Source: JBMYQA01 sp049600855 (GTDB lineage: Bacteria > Bacteroidota > Bacteroidia > Cytophagales > Flammeovirgaceae). From it: a stretch of DNA of 45,593 nt. The notes under the pieces were generated by a model, which was given only the letters and a program-made list of their open reading frames with translations, did no database searches and was not told the origin of the DNA. Position numbers and translations under genes: made by a program. Positions 15,698-23,375 of the stretch are shown piece by piece (position 1 is the first letter of the stretch; every line of letters starts with the position of its first letter). The stretch lies in contig JBMYQA010000012.1 of assembly GCA_049600855.1 (NCBI GenBank), forward strand, positions 1 to 45,593. Direction: 5' to 3'.

Positions 15698-16609
15698 TCA
15701 ATTAAATGACTGCCTAAATGCTAAAGGAGACAGGTTAGTCTTCTTTTTAAAGAGTTTACTAAACGATTGAGCGTGTTCAAATCCCAAGTCGTAGGCAATT
15801 TGGCTAACCGATAATTGGGTGGTTGATAGTTTTTCTTTTGCCTTTTCAATGACCTTATTCTGAATGTGTTGTTTGGTGCTTTGTCCTGTTAAATGTTTGA
15901 GCATGCTGCTTAAATAGTTGGGAGAAATGGCGAGTGTTTCAGCTATAAACTGAACGCTTGGTAAGCCTTGAGTGGTTAACGCATGATCATTAAAATAATC
16001 AGCCAATAGTTGTTCTAAGCGAGTGAGAATTTCGTGATGGTGTTTTTCGCGAGTAATAAATTGGCGTTTATAAAAACGTTCTGCATAACTCAGCAACAAC
16101 TCCAGTTGAGAAATCATGATATTTTTGCTGAAGTCATCAATGGTTGAGCGGTATTCGCGCTGAATATTTTGTAGAATTCCCTCAATGATGCTTTCCTCCT
16201 TTTCAGAAAGAAACAAGGCTTCATTAAGGGAATAGTTGAAGAATTGATACTGCTGAATCTTTTTAGCCAAAACCGTATTCCACAGGAAGTCAGGATGGAT
16301 CAGTAAAATCCATCCTGATGGTTTATATTGAGCAAATCGCTGGTCAATTTTTATAGTGAAAACCTGATTAGGTGCGAAGAAAGACATCAAGCCTTCATCA
16401 AAATCATAATCTAATTGACCATATCTAAACTTGCCAACCACATTTCTTTTCAAAGCAATTGAATAAAACTTTTGTATCCACTTTAACTCACGTTCAGAAT
16501 GGTTCATAGCGCCATAATCAACTAAGCTAATCAAAGGATGTTCGGGCTGAGGAAGTCCTTTGGCCCGATGAAACTCACTAAGTGTGTTGAATTTTTGATA
16601 ATTGTCCAT
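15698..16609 (-). CDS. AraC-family transcriptional regulator
   Basis: 303 aa from ATG 16609. The N-terminal half (about 1-190) is a sensing domain without a recognised ligand signature. The C-terminal HTH pair (about 205-300) contains LSVSQIAYDLGFEHAQSF followed by FSKLFKKKTNLSP, the AraC signature. The SDR gene lies directly upstream on the same strand (93-nt gap), an arrangement common for an AraC regulator and its target oxidoreductase in Bacteroidota. Confidence 0.9.
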   Translation of the reverse strand: MDNYQKFNTLSEFHRAKGLPQPEHPLISLVDYGAMNHSERELKWIQKFYSIALKRNVVGKFRYGQLDYDFDEGLMSFFAPNQVFTIKIDQRFAQYKPSGWILLIHPDFLWNTVLAKKIQQYQFFNYSLNEALFLSEKEESIIEGILQNIQREYRSTIDDFSKNIMISQLELLLSYAERFYKRQFITREKHHHEILTRLEQLLADYFNDHALTTQGLPSVQFIAETLAISPNYLSSMLKHLTGQSTKQHIQNKVIEKAKEKLSTTQLSVSQIAYDLGFEHAQSFSKLFKKKTNLSPLAFRQSFN

Positions 16610-16702
16610 GTTTTATTCAATTGTTACACTAACGATTAAAGATAAGCAATAAGTTGATGCATTCCAGACGAATTCGGTAATCCAACTGTTCGGCTTACCT
16701 GC

Positions 16703-17467
16703 TTAAATGTTCATGCCACCTGAAACTTCGATTCGCTGTGCATTAATCCAATATGCTTCATCGGTACACAAGAAAGCAACCACAGCACCAATGTCTGTAG
16801 GCAAGCCGACACGTCCTAATGTTGTATCAGCAGCTAACGCTTGATTTAATTCTTGATTATCTCTTACAGCACCGCCCATAAAGTCCGTTTCAATGGCTCC
16901 GGGGGCTATAACATTTACTCTAATTTTACGCGAGCCCAATTCTTTTGCCTGATATTTAGTAAGTGTTTCTACGCCTCCTTTCATAATGGCATAACTCGCA
17001 AAACCAGGAATGGCAAATCGCGTAAGACCGCTAGAGATGTTGATAATGCCTCCTCCGTCATTCATACTTTTTAGTGCAAATTGGGAGATGAAAAAAGGTG
17101 CCATGAGGTGAACATTTACCATGTCGTTAAAACCATCAAGGGCAGCATCTGGATAAGGTGAGGGCGCAATTCTTCCCGCATTGTTAATTAAATAATCGAA
17201 GGTAGTCACACTAAAGTGCGCTTGAAGTGCAGGAATCAATTTTTCATTGAAAAACGGTTCGTATGCATCATATTCAGCTACATCTAATTGTAAGACGATG
17301 GCCTTTTGACCTGCTTCTTCAATTTTAGTGCAAGTTTCATTGGCTGCAGCTTGATTGGAATGATAGGTGATGACAACATCTAAACCCTTTTTAGCTAGAT
17401 TAATCGCCATATCGCTACCTAAACCTCGGCTTCCGCCTGTTACTAATGCAATTTTATTCTTTTTCAT
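16703..17467 (-). CDS. Short-chain dehydrogenase/reductase (SDR family)
   Basis: 254 aa, classical SDR length. The NAD(P)-binding motif TGGSRGLG is at 10-17, NNAG at 95-98, the catalytic Ser at 145/146 in INISSG, and Tyr159-x3-Lys163 in YAIMK. PGAIETDFMGG follows. It is a cytosolic oxidoreductase of the FabG-like type acting on an unknown carbonyl or alcohol. Not a fatty-acid synthesis FabG by context: its neighbour is an AraC regulator. Start ATG 17467. Confidence 0.93.
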   Translation of the reverse strand: MKKNKIALVTGGSRGLGSDMAINLAKKGLDVVITYHSNQAAANETCTKIEEAGQKAIVLQLDVAEYDAYEPFFNEKLIPALQAHFSVTTFDYLINNAGRIAPSPYPDAALDGFNDMVNVHLMAPFFISQFALKSMNDGGGIINISSGLTRFAIPGFASYAIMKGGVETLTKYQAKELGSRKIRVNVIAPGAIETDFMGGAVRDNQELNQALAADTTLGRVGLPTDIGAVVAFLCTDEAYWINAQRIEVSGGMNI

Positions 17468-17919
17468 GTCTCTAAGGATTTGTTTTTTACAAAAGTCGCA
17501 AGGGAGAAGCTGGGAAATGTATCCAAATCTAAGGTTGTTGTAGCCAAAACGAAGGTTTCTAGTCTACCCTTCAATGATGAGTCTGTATAAGGTGTGTAGC
17601 GATGTTGTGTTACATTAAGTTTAACTAAAATGATTTTTTGTTAACTAATTGTTAAATAATAATTTCTACTTTTACCTAGATAAGTTTGAATAGTTTAATT
17701 AACATTTATTAGCAAGTACTTTTTTAGAGTTGTACTTTTTTTAAAATTAGGTCTAAAAGTTACATGGATTCACGAAGGGGCTTCTACTTTATTTATGGCC
17801 TTAATTTTATTTAGATACATGTTTTTTTGTTCATAAGTAGCCTTAAAAGTAGTTGGATTAGAAATTGAAATTATCCGATAATTTTTGAAAATAGCGCTGC
17901 AGACTCATTATAAATAAAG

Positions 17920-17934
17920 TGCAACACTGTTGCA
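17920..17934. promoter_or_regulatory. Zur-like palindrome, copy 1 (TGCAAC-ACT-GTTGCA)
   Basis: A perfect 15-bp inverted repeat of the form TGCAAC-N3-GTTGCA, followed closely by TTAAT. The same word, differing only in the three central bases, recurs at 19429-19443 and 22730-22744. It is 94 nt upstream of the protease ATG and about 45 nt upstream of the candidate -7 element, farther than in copy 3. Binding by a zinc-sensing Fur-family protein is an inference from the genes beside copies 2 and 3. Confidence 0.75.
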
Positions 17935-17978
17935 GATTAATGACTGAAGCATTGATTTTTTTATTTAAAACGCATCTA

Positions 17979-17986
17979 TAGTTTTG
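17979..17986 (+). promoter_or_regulatory. Candidate Bacteroidota -7 element for the S8 protease gene
   Basis: TAGTTTTG matches TAnnTTTG and lies 42 nt before the ATG at 18029. A -33 TTG is at 17952-17954, which gives a 24-nt spacer, longer than the usual 19-20. The call is therefore tentative. Confidence 0.45.
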
Positions 17987-18028
17987 CCGCCGTATCTAAT
18001 ATGTATTTCAAAACTATTTAACCTCATT

Positions 18029-19285
18029 ATGAAAAAATTTAATTTACTTTTTATGCTTGCGCTAGCAGCTTTACTGTACAGCTGTTCAAATGTAGAAGAA
18101 CAAGAGTTAGTAGAGCTTTCTGATGAGCCTTCAAAAGAGCAAGAAATTCCAGGAAAGTACATTGTTGTTTTTCAAGATGATTACATCGCCAGTGGCCGTA
18201 TGAGCGAGCCAATTTTTACAGATCGTGCTGCTAAAATTGCTTACACTGCTCGTAAATCAGGCGAATCACTTGCTAAAATGGAAAGCTTCTTAAGCACTAA
18301 TAAAATTGGTGCAGAGAAAGTAAGTCACCGTTATACTTCTGCAATTGCTGGTTTTGCTGCTGAGCTAACTGATAAGGAAGTAGAAAGATTGAAAGCTGAT
18401 CCAAATGTACTTTCTGTTGAGCCAGATCGTGAAGTATTCATGCAAGAGTTCTGGGTTGAAAGCGTAGAAACTGCGGAAGAAGCTGCTGCAAAAAATGTAG
18501 TTGCTCGTCAAACACCTTGTGCAGTAAGTAATGCTGGTGGTGTTGGAAATGGTTCAGGTTCAAATACTTGGGTTTGGGTAGTAGACAGCGGTATCGACTT
18601 AGATCACCCTGATTTGAATGTAGTGACTAACACTTCTTATGCGCGTTCTTTTGTAGGTGGTTCTGCAAATGATTGTAATGGACACGGAACGCACGTAGCT
18701 GGTATTGCTGGTGCTATCTCAAATAGCATTGGTATCAGTGGTGTTTCTGCTGGTGTTCCTGTTGTGCCTATTCGTGTATTTGGTTGTAGCGGTGGAAGTA
18801 GCTCTTCTACAATTATTGCTGGTATTGACCATGTTGCTGCAAATGATATTTCTGGTGATGTAATGAACTTAAGCTTAGGTGGTTTCTACGGAAGCGGATG
18901 TTCTTCTGGTAGCGCTTACAGAAGTGCAGTTAACCGTGTAGCTAATGGTGGTACACATGTAGCAATTGCTGCTGGTAACTCTTCTGCTAATGCAAACTTA
19001 TACCAGCCAGCTTGTCTTAACGGTTCAAGAATATACACAGTAGCTTCTATGACTTGTGGTCAGTCATTCTCATCATTCTCAAACTTTGGTGTAGGCCCTA
19101 TCGACTGGATCGCTACTGGTTCAAGTGTATACTCTACTTACCTTAACGGTGGTTACGCAACATTAAGTGGAACTTCAATGGCTTCTCCAGTAGTTGCAGG
19201 TATCTTACACCAGCGTAATGGCGCTCCTCGTCAGTGTGGTACTGTAACTCGAAGTGGGGTAACTTATAGAGTTGCTTGTCGCTAG
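18029..19285 (+). CDS. Secreted subtilisin-like (S8) serine protease, lipoprotein precursor with I9 propeptide
   Basis: 418 aa from ATG 18029; the frame could start at a TTG 45 nt upstream, but the ATG begins a clean lipoprotein signal with lipobox LYSC (Cys19). An I9 inhibitor-like propeptide spans about 41-138. The catalytic triad is Asp187 (VVDSGID), His219 (NGHGTHVAG) and Ser383 (SGTSMASP), with oxyanion Asn317 (AAGNSS). Eight further cysteines suggest disulfides, fitting an extracytoplasmic enzyme of the proteinase K type. There is no T9SS C-terminal domain. Third positions favour T strongly in the catalytic part (runs of GCT and GGT), which suggests high expression. A palindrome of the zinc-box type lies upstream and a strong terminator follows. 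Confidence 0.96.
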   Translation: MKKFNLLFMLALAALLYSCSNVEEQELVELSDEPSKEQEIPGKYIVVFQDDYIASGRMSEPIFTDRAAKIAYTARKSGESLAKMESFLSTNKIGAEKVSHRYTSAIAGFAAELTDKEVERLKADPNVLSVEPDREVFMQEFWVESVETAEEAAAKNVVARQTPCAVSNAGGVGNGSGSNTWVWVVDSGIDLDHPDLNVVTNTSYARSFVGGSANDCNGHGTHVAGIAGAISNSIGISGVSAGVPVVPIRVFGCSGGSSSSTIIAGIDHVAANDISGDVMNLSLGGFYGSGCSSGSAYRSAVNRVANGGTHVAIAAGNSSANANLYQPACLNGSRIYTVASMTCGQSFSSFSNFGVGPIDWIATGSSVYSTYLNGGYATLSGTSMASPVVAGILHQRNGAPRQCGTVTRSGVTYRVACR

Positions 19286-19325
19286 TCTGAGTAGCACTCG
19301 ATAAACATACTGTTTAGTAGAATTT

Positions 19326-19369
19326 AATTACGGCAATACAGGAAATGAAGTACTGTATTGCCCGTAATT
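19326..19369 (+). terminator. Strong terminator after the S8 protease gene
   Basis: AATTACGGCAATACAG (19326-19341) pairs with CTGTATTGCCCGTAATT (19353-19369) with one bulged C, followed by ATTATTTTAT. It isolates the protease transcript from the next gene. Confidence 0.85.
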
Positions 19370-19428
19370 ATTTTATGCCTTTCACTAATGAGCATGTCGT
19401 TTTTGGCGGACTGTATAATTTTTTAAAA

Positions 19429-19443
19429 TGCAACTGTGTTGCA
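19429..19443. promoter_or_regulatory. Zur-like palindrome, copy 2 (TGCAAC-TGT-GTTGCA)
   Basis: Perfect 15-bp repeat of the same TGCAAC-N3-GTTGCA form, followed by AATTAAT. It ends 31 nt before the ATG of the His-rich membrane protein gene, a position typical of a repressor operator. Confidence 0.8.
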
Positions 19444-19474
19444 AATTAATTATACTTTTTTTTCATTTGTACTT

Positions 19475-19786
19475 ATGGAAAAAGCAAAAAAGACAGGAGC
19501 GAGAATTTTAGCAGCGTATTTCTTTATGCTTCCTTTCTTATTTGCATTACATGGATTAGCCCATGAGCATCATATGCATGAGCATGCTCAAGTTGAAGCA
19601 ATCCTTGTGCAAGATGTGACTGATTGTGTTCTTTGTGAGCTATATCATAATCAAGTTGCTGTCACTCAAACTGCTGTGACTGCTTGTATTGAAACGCCAA
19701 CTACAACAATCCAATATCATTTTTTACCAGATGTTGTCAACGTATTTATCCTTTTTCCCACTCTCCGAAGTCCTCCCATAGCCTAA
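19475..19786 (+). CDS. Small His-rich membrane or secreted protein (DUF2946-like)
   Basis: 103 aa from ATG 19475; the frame extends to a TTG inside the palindrome, but that is unlikely to be used. One hydrophobic segment (about 10-28) acts as a signal or anchor. It is followed by the metal-ligand-rich AHEHHMHEHAQ (about 29-39) and by DCVLCELYHNQ (about 50-60) with two Cys. A second hydrophobic run ends in LRSPP, which recalls DUF2946-type proteins. The His/Cys content and the upstream palindrome suggest binding of zinc or copper outside the cytoplasm. It is followed by a 200-nt gap and the DUF5916 gene. Confidence 0.8.
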   Translation: MEKAKKTGARILAAYFFMLPFLFALHGLAHEHHMHEHAQVEAILVQDVTDCVLCELYHNQVAVTQTAVTACIETPTTTIQYHFLPDVVNVFILFPTLRSPPIA

Positions 19787-19876
19787 TACCTTGCTTTTCC
19801 TTCAATTTTTAATGGGTGTTCTAGTGCATTCAATTCAACTTGATTGATGAATTTGAGTCCCATGAGTTTATTCTGT

Positions 19877-19894
19877 AGCCTAATTATTTAGGCT
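19877..19894 (+). repeat. 7-bp hairpin AGCCTAA / TTAGGCT in the gap before the DUF5916 gene
   Basis: Perfect 7-bp arms at 19877-19883 and 19888-19894 around TTAT. There is no T-tract, so it is either a weak terminator or a leader structure for the next gene. Confidence 0.4.
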
Positions 19895-19986
19895 CAACCT
19901 AGAAATGCACAGCCTTTTCGGCAACATACATAAACATGAGATAACCAACTGATAGTGAGATTGTTTAAAACGTTATAACTAAGCAT

Positions 19987-22203
19987 ATGAAACGCTTAAA
20001 TTTGTTGTTGTGTATGTTAGCACTTGTGCAGCACATATCACTTTATGCACAAGATCATGATCAGAACTTCCCACCTCCTGAAAATCCTCCTGAGGTTAAC
20101 GTGATCAAAACGACCGAACCCATTCAGGTTGATGGACGGCTCGATGAGTCCATTTGGGCTAAAGCAAACGCGATTACGGAGTTTTTTCGACGAGAACCAA
20201 GGCAAGGAGGAACCATTCGATATGAATCAGAAGTAAAATTTGTGTATGACGACAAATACCTGTATGTAGGCGCTTTTTGCAAAGATTCAGTAGGAATTAA
20301 AGGGATTAGAGTACAAGATTTAAGAAGAGATTTTAGCTGGGGGGAAAATGATATTTTTGGGATTGCTTTAGATCCTCAAAACCTGAAACAGTACGCACAG
20401 GCTTTTCAAACGACTCCTTATGGCAATCAGCGCGATTTACAAAACTTCAATGGCAATACCTTCGATACAGGATGGAATACCCTGTGGAGGGTGAGAACAC
20501 AACGGTTAGAAAATGGATATACGGTAGAATTTGCAATTCCTTTTAAATCCTTAAGGTATAATCTCCCCGCTGATGGCAGCAAGTTTGTAGATTGGGGAAT
20601 TACTTTAGTCAGGTATGCGAGAAGGGATATTGAAGTATCCTCTTTTCCTGCAATTCCGCAATCTTTTACCCCCTATCGCATGACCTATGCTGCTCGGCTT
20701 ACAGGAATAGAAGTTCCTCCTCCATCTGCAAATGTGCGCATAGAGCCTTACATGCTCTATCAATACGAGAATTTGGAAGAGGGCACAAATACAACAACTG
20801 ACAGAAACTTTAAAGTAGGCGGAGATGTGAAATGGGCTATTAACCCTCGCGCTGTAGTTGATCTTACCTTTAATACGGATTTTGCCCAAGCTGATGTAGA
20901 TCGTGCAGTCAATAACCTCGAACGGTTCAATATTTTTTTCCCTGAAAGAAGGCAGTTTTTTCTGGAAAACTCTGGAATTTGGGCGGGAGGACAACAACAA
21001 GCGATTCGCCCTTTTTTCAGTAGAAGAATAGGCTTGCGTGGAGAGTTTAATGCAAATCCAGCGCCAATTGATGTGGGCGCACGATTTACTCAACGTACCG
21101 ATAAACAAGCAGTTGCAGGGTTGTATGTTCGGCAAGGGGAAACATCCGATTCGCCTGGAGCACATTTTGGAGTGGTTCGTTATTTAAGAAACTTTGGTCG
21201 GGAAAATAACATTGGAATGATGGTGACACACCGAAGAGATGATGCAAGCTCTAAATTAGGGCTAGCCGAAAATAATAACACAACAATCACCATAGATGGA
21301 CAATTGCGGCCCACAAGCGAATGGGACATGCAATACCTATTTACCACTTCCATTGATCAAGAAACGGGAAAAACAGGTTATGCAGGACGGCTTTTTGCAG
21401 GAAATCGTAGTAATAAATATTATTTTGGATGGGTGACGGAATATACCGATGAAAATTACAACCCCGGAATTGGCTTTGTTCGCCAAAATAATGTGATTAG
21501 GCATAACCCTGGAGGTTACTACATTTGGCGACCTAAAAAAATTAATTGGATCAGGCGATGGGATCCAGGAGTTTTTGTGAATTACAACCACGATGCCACA
21601 GATCCCGCCAACTTTCAACAAGCAAGTATCTACATCTTCCCCGTTTATTTATGGTTTAAAGACAATAGCTTCTTAGAAGTGTCATTCACACCCACTTGGC
21701 AAAATATCAATTTTGATTTTGCGCCATTAGGATTGAAAATTGCGGAAGGAAACTATTTCTATACCCGCTATTGGATTCAATACAATACCGATCGTTCTAA
21801 AAAGTGGTCTTTAGATTTTGGGTATAATTTTGGAAAGTTTTATAATGGCACTCGAAATACCATACAAACATCAGCACGAATTGCACCAATTCCGCATGCA
21901 ACGCTGACGATTGATTATGAATTTAATGCCTTGAATGGAGTGGGGGAGGATAATAGTAATCTTGAAACCCATCTGACTACGATAGGAGCAAGGTTTGCGT
22001 TAAACCCACGTATACAACTTTCAGCCTTTTATCAATACAATACCTTTGATGAGCAAGGGAGGTGGAATGTTCGTGCAAGCTGGGAATATAAACCGTTATC
22101 GTTTCTGTACCTAGTTTTCAATGATACGCGAATCGATGAGTTCGCAACTCCATTTCAAGAGCACCAATTCATCGGGAAGGTAACGTATTTGAAACAGTTT
22201 TAA
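19987..22203 (+). CDS. DUF5916 outer-membrane beta-barrel protein with CBM9-like N-domain
   Basis: 738 aa. A Sec signal peptide (about 1-21, ending LYAQ) is followed by a CBM9-like domain (about 35-235) with the typical opening VDGRLDESIWAKA. The long C-terminal region (about 260-738) is rich in alternating aromatic strands and ends in Phe, as for an outer-membrane barrel; FNTDFAQADVDRAVNNLERF and FFPERRQFFLEN are characteristic of DUF5916. Members of this family are common in Bacteroidota but lack a settled function. It lies between two genes with the metal-box palindrome and may be an outer-membrane component of metal acquisition, which is inference from position only. Confidence 0.88.
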   Translation: MKRLNLLLCMLALVQHISLYAQDHDQNFPPPENPPEVNVIKTTEPIQVDGRLDESIWAKANAITEFFRREPRQGGTIRYESEVKFVYDDKYLYVGAFCKDSVGIKGIRVQDLRRDFSWGENDIFGIALDPQNLKQYAQAFQTTPYGNQRDLQNFNGNTFDTGWNTLWRVRTQRLENGYTVEFAIPFKSLRYNLPADGSKFVDWGITLVRYARRDIEVSSFPAIPQSFTPYRMTYAARLTGIEVPPPSANVRIEPYMLYQYENLEEGTNTTTDRNFKVGGDVKWAINPRAVVDLTFNTDFAQADVDRAVNNLERFNIFFPERRQFFLENSGIWAGGQQQAIRPFFSRRIGLRGEFNANPAPIDVGARFTQRTDKQAVAGLYVRQGETSDSPGAHFGVVRYLRNFGRENNIGMMVTHRRDDASSKLGLAENNNTTITIDGQLRPTSEWDMQYLFTTSIDQETGKTGYAGRLFAGNRSNKYYFGWVTEYTDENYNPGIGFVRQNNVIRHNPGGYYIWRPKKINWIRRWDPGVFVNYNHDATDPANFQQASIYIFPVYLWFKDNSFLEVSFTPTWQNINFDFAPLGLKIAEGNYFYTRYWIQYNTDRSKKWSLDFGYNFGKFYNGTRNTIQTSARIAPIPHATLTIDYEFNALNGVGEDNSNLETHLTTIGARFALNPRIQLSAFYQYNTFDEQGRWNVRASWEYKPLSFLYLVFNDTRIDEFATPFQEHQFIGKVTYLKQF

Positions 22204-22238
22204 ACACGTTCATTAATTGACAAATTCAATATAAAATC

Positions 22239-22691
22239 ATGAGGAGGAAAATACTACTGGGTTTATGCTTACCACTATTATTTGCATTTACTCAAAATGA
22301 CAGCGACAGCTACCCATTAACTTGGGATTTATTGAAAAAGCACGTTTCATTTACCGAAAAGTATAACAAGTCTGTAGATTTAGTGCTGTTGTATCCCACA
22401 TTTTCAGAGGAAATCAAGAAAATGGATGGCAAAAAAGCACATTTGAAAGGCTATATGATTGAATCAGATCCTGCTGCTGGAATATATGTACTCTCTAGGT
22501 ATCCTATGGCACAATGCTATTTTTGTGGAGGGGCTGGACCAGAATCTATTGTTGAAGTTCAATTAAAGAGTAAATCAAAACGCTATCGTACAGATCAACT
22601 CGCAACCATTACGGGAGTTTTTGAGCTAAATGCCGTAGATATTGAGCACTGTAATTATATGCTGAAAGATGCCGTAGTAAAATTAGAATAG
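22239..22691 (+). CDS. Exported protein with CYFCGGAGPE motif (DUF3299-like)
   Basis: 150 aa from ATG 22239, 35 nt after the DUF5916 gene. The N-terminus (about 1-18) is a short signal peptide. A small beta-rich domain with KAHLKGYMIE, then AQCYFCGGAGPESIVEV (about 87-103) and HCNYMLKDA near the end looks like an OB-like DUF3299-type fold. The CxxC-like pair Cys89/Cys92 and a later Cys suggest a metal site. The strict CYFCGGAGPE word makes homologues easy to find. It is likely co-transcribed with the DUF5916 gene. Confidence 0.75.
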   Translation: MRRKILLGLCLPLLFAFTQNDSDSYPLTWDLLKKHVSFTEKYNKSVDLVLLYPTFSEEIKKMDGKKAHLKGYMIESDPAAGIYVLSRYPMAQCYFCGGAGPESIVEVQLKSKSKRYRTDQLATITGVFELNAVDIEHCNYMLKDAVVKLE

Positions 22692-22723
22692 CATATTAGT
22701 ATTGCTTTTTGTGCTGACTTCTT

Positions 22724-22731
22724 TAATTTTG
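22724..22731 (+). promoter_or_regulatory. Promoter -7 element overlapped by the palindrome
   Basis: TAATTTTG matches TAnnTTTG exactly, and a -33 TTG at 22702-22704 sits 19 nt upstream, the consensus spacing. The element shares its last two bases with the palindrome at 22730-22744, so a bound protein would cover the start site and block transcription. Confidence 0.8.
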
Positions 22732-22744
22732 CAACAGTGTTGCA
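22730..22744. promoter_or_regulatory. Zur-like palindrome, copy 3 (TGCAAC-AGT-GTTGCA)
   Basis: Perfect 15-bp palindrome 17 nt before the ATG of the DUF1826 gene, overlapping the promoter -7 element and the predicted start site. The gene pair downstream (DUF1826 and COG0523) is widely linked to zinc limitation and Zur control, which is why I read these boxes as Zur-like. Confidence 0.85.
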
Positions 22745-22761
22745 TTAATAATGTTGTGTAT

Positions 22762-23361
22762 ATGAAAAGTCTACTTAAAGAATCTGTTGTTGTAGCCAAC
22801 GACATCCAATTACTTTCTACTATTCAAGAAGCTTCAGCAGTAATCTGTCAGCGCGAATTGCCTCAAGAAATGGTTGAAGAGGCAGCGAAATTGCTGAATG
22901 ATCCAGACTTTGAAGGAATTAGAGCTTTGGGCACACGTGAGGAGTTAATCCAAGAACTGGAGGAATTAGCACATTATCCTGCCATTCAAGCAGATATTGT
23001 GCATTTATTGAGCTTGTTTTTTAGTGCTGTAGGTACTGAAAGTGTGCGTTTTGCTTTTATACCTGTTCGCAATGGAATGTGCAGAAAGTTTCATACTGAT
23101 GTGACAGATTACAGACTTTTGTGTACGTATAAAGGTGTGGGCACTGAAATTATAAGACCAGAAAATAGCATTCCCGGTTCTGATTTATTTGAGCAAATGT
23201 CTGCGGAATCGTTGAAAGAAGGTGAAGTCCTTTTATTTAGAGGAGCTCTTTCTGCAACCGAGGAATATCCGCCATTATTGCACAAATCTCCAGCAGTTAA
23301 TCATCCAACAGACCATCGATTGCTGTTGCGCTTGGATACCAACATGACTGCTTGGGAGTAA
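22762..23361 (+). CDS. DUF1826 protein, zinc-limitation associated
   Basis: 199 aa from ATG 22762; the ORF extends upstream through the palindrome and promoter, so that longer form is rejected. The protein is cytosolic. The C-terminal region contains CRKFHTDVTDYRLLCTY (about 109-125) and a later His-Lys-Ser-Pro with HRLLLRLD at the end, an arrangement recalling a 2-oxoglutarate-type double-stranded beta-helix with His/Asp ligands. DUF1826 genes are typically next to COG0523 GTPases, as here (14-nt gap). The exact reaction is unknown. Confidence 0.85.
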   Translation: MKSLLKESVVVANDIQLLSTIQEASAVICQRELPQEMVEEAAKLLNDPDFEGIRALGTREELIQELEELAHYPAIQADIVHLLSLFFSAVGTESVRFAFIPVRNGMCRKFHTDVTDYRLLCTYKGVGTEIIRPENSIPGSDLFEQMSAESLKEGEVLLFRGALSATEEYPPLLHKSPAVNHPTDHRLLLRLDTNMTAWE

Positions 23362-23375
23362 ACAACATAACATTG

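Larger units (their letters stand above)
17468..18028. other. Long intergenic region upstream of the S8 protease gene
   Basis: 561 nt between the minus-strand SDR gene and the plus-strand protease gene. It is very AT-rich and lacks a plausible ORF. Its right third holds the palindrome at 17920-17934 and a TAGTTTTG element at 17979-17986. The rest shows only low-complexity T and A runs. Confidence 0.6.

Noticed and set aside
20605..21165. 186-codon open frame antisense to the DUF5916 gene
   Set aside because: No motif or upstream signal; the plus-strand gene is convincing through the whole region.
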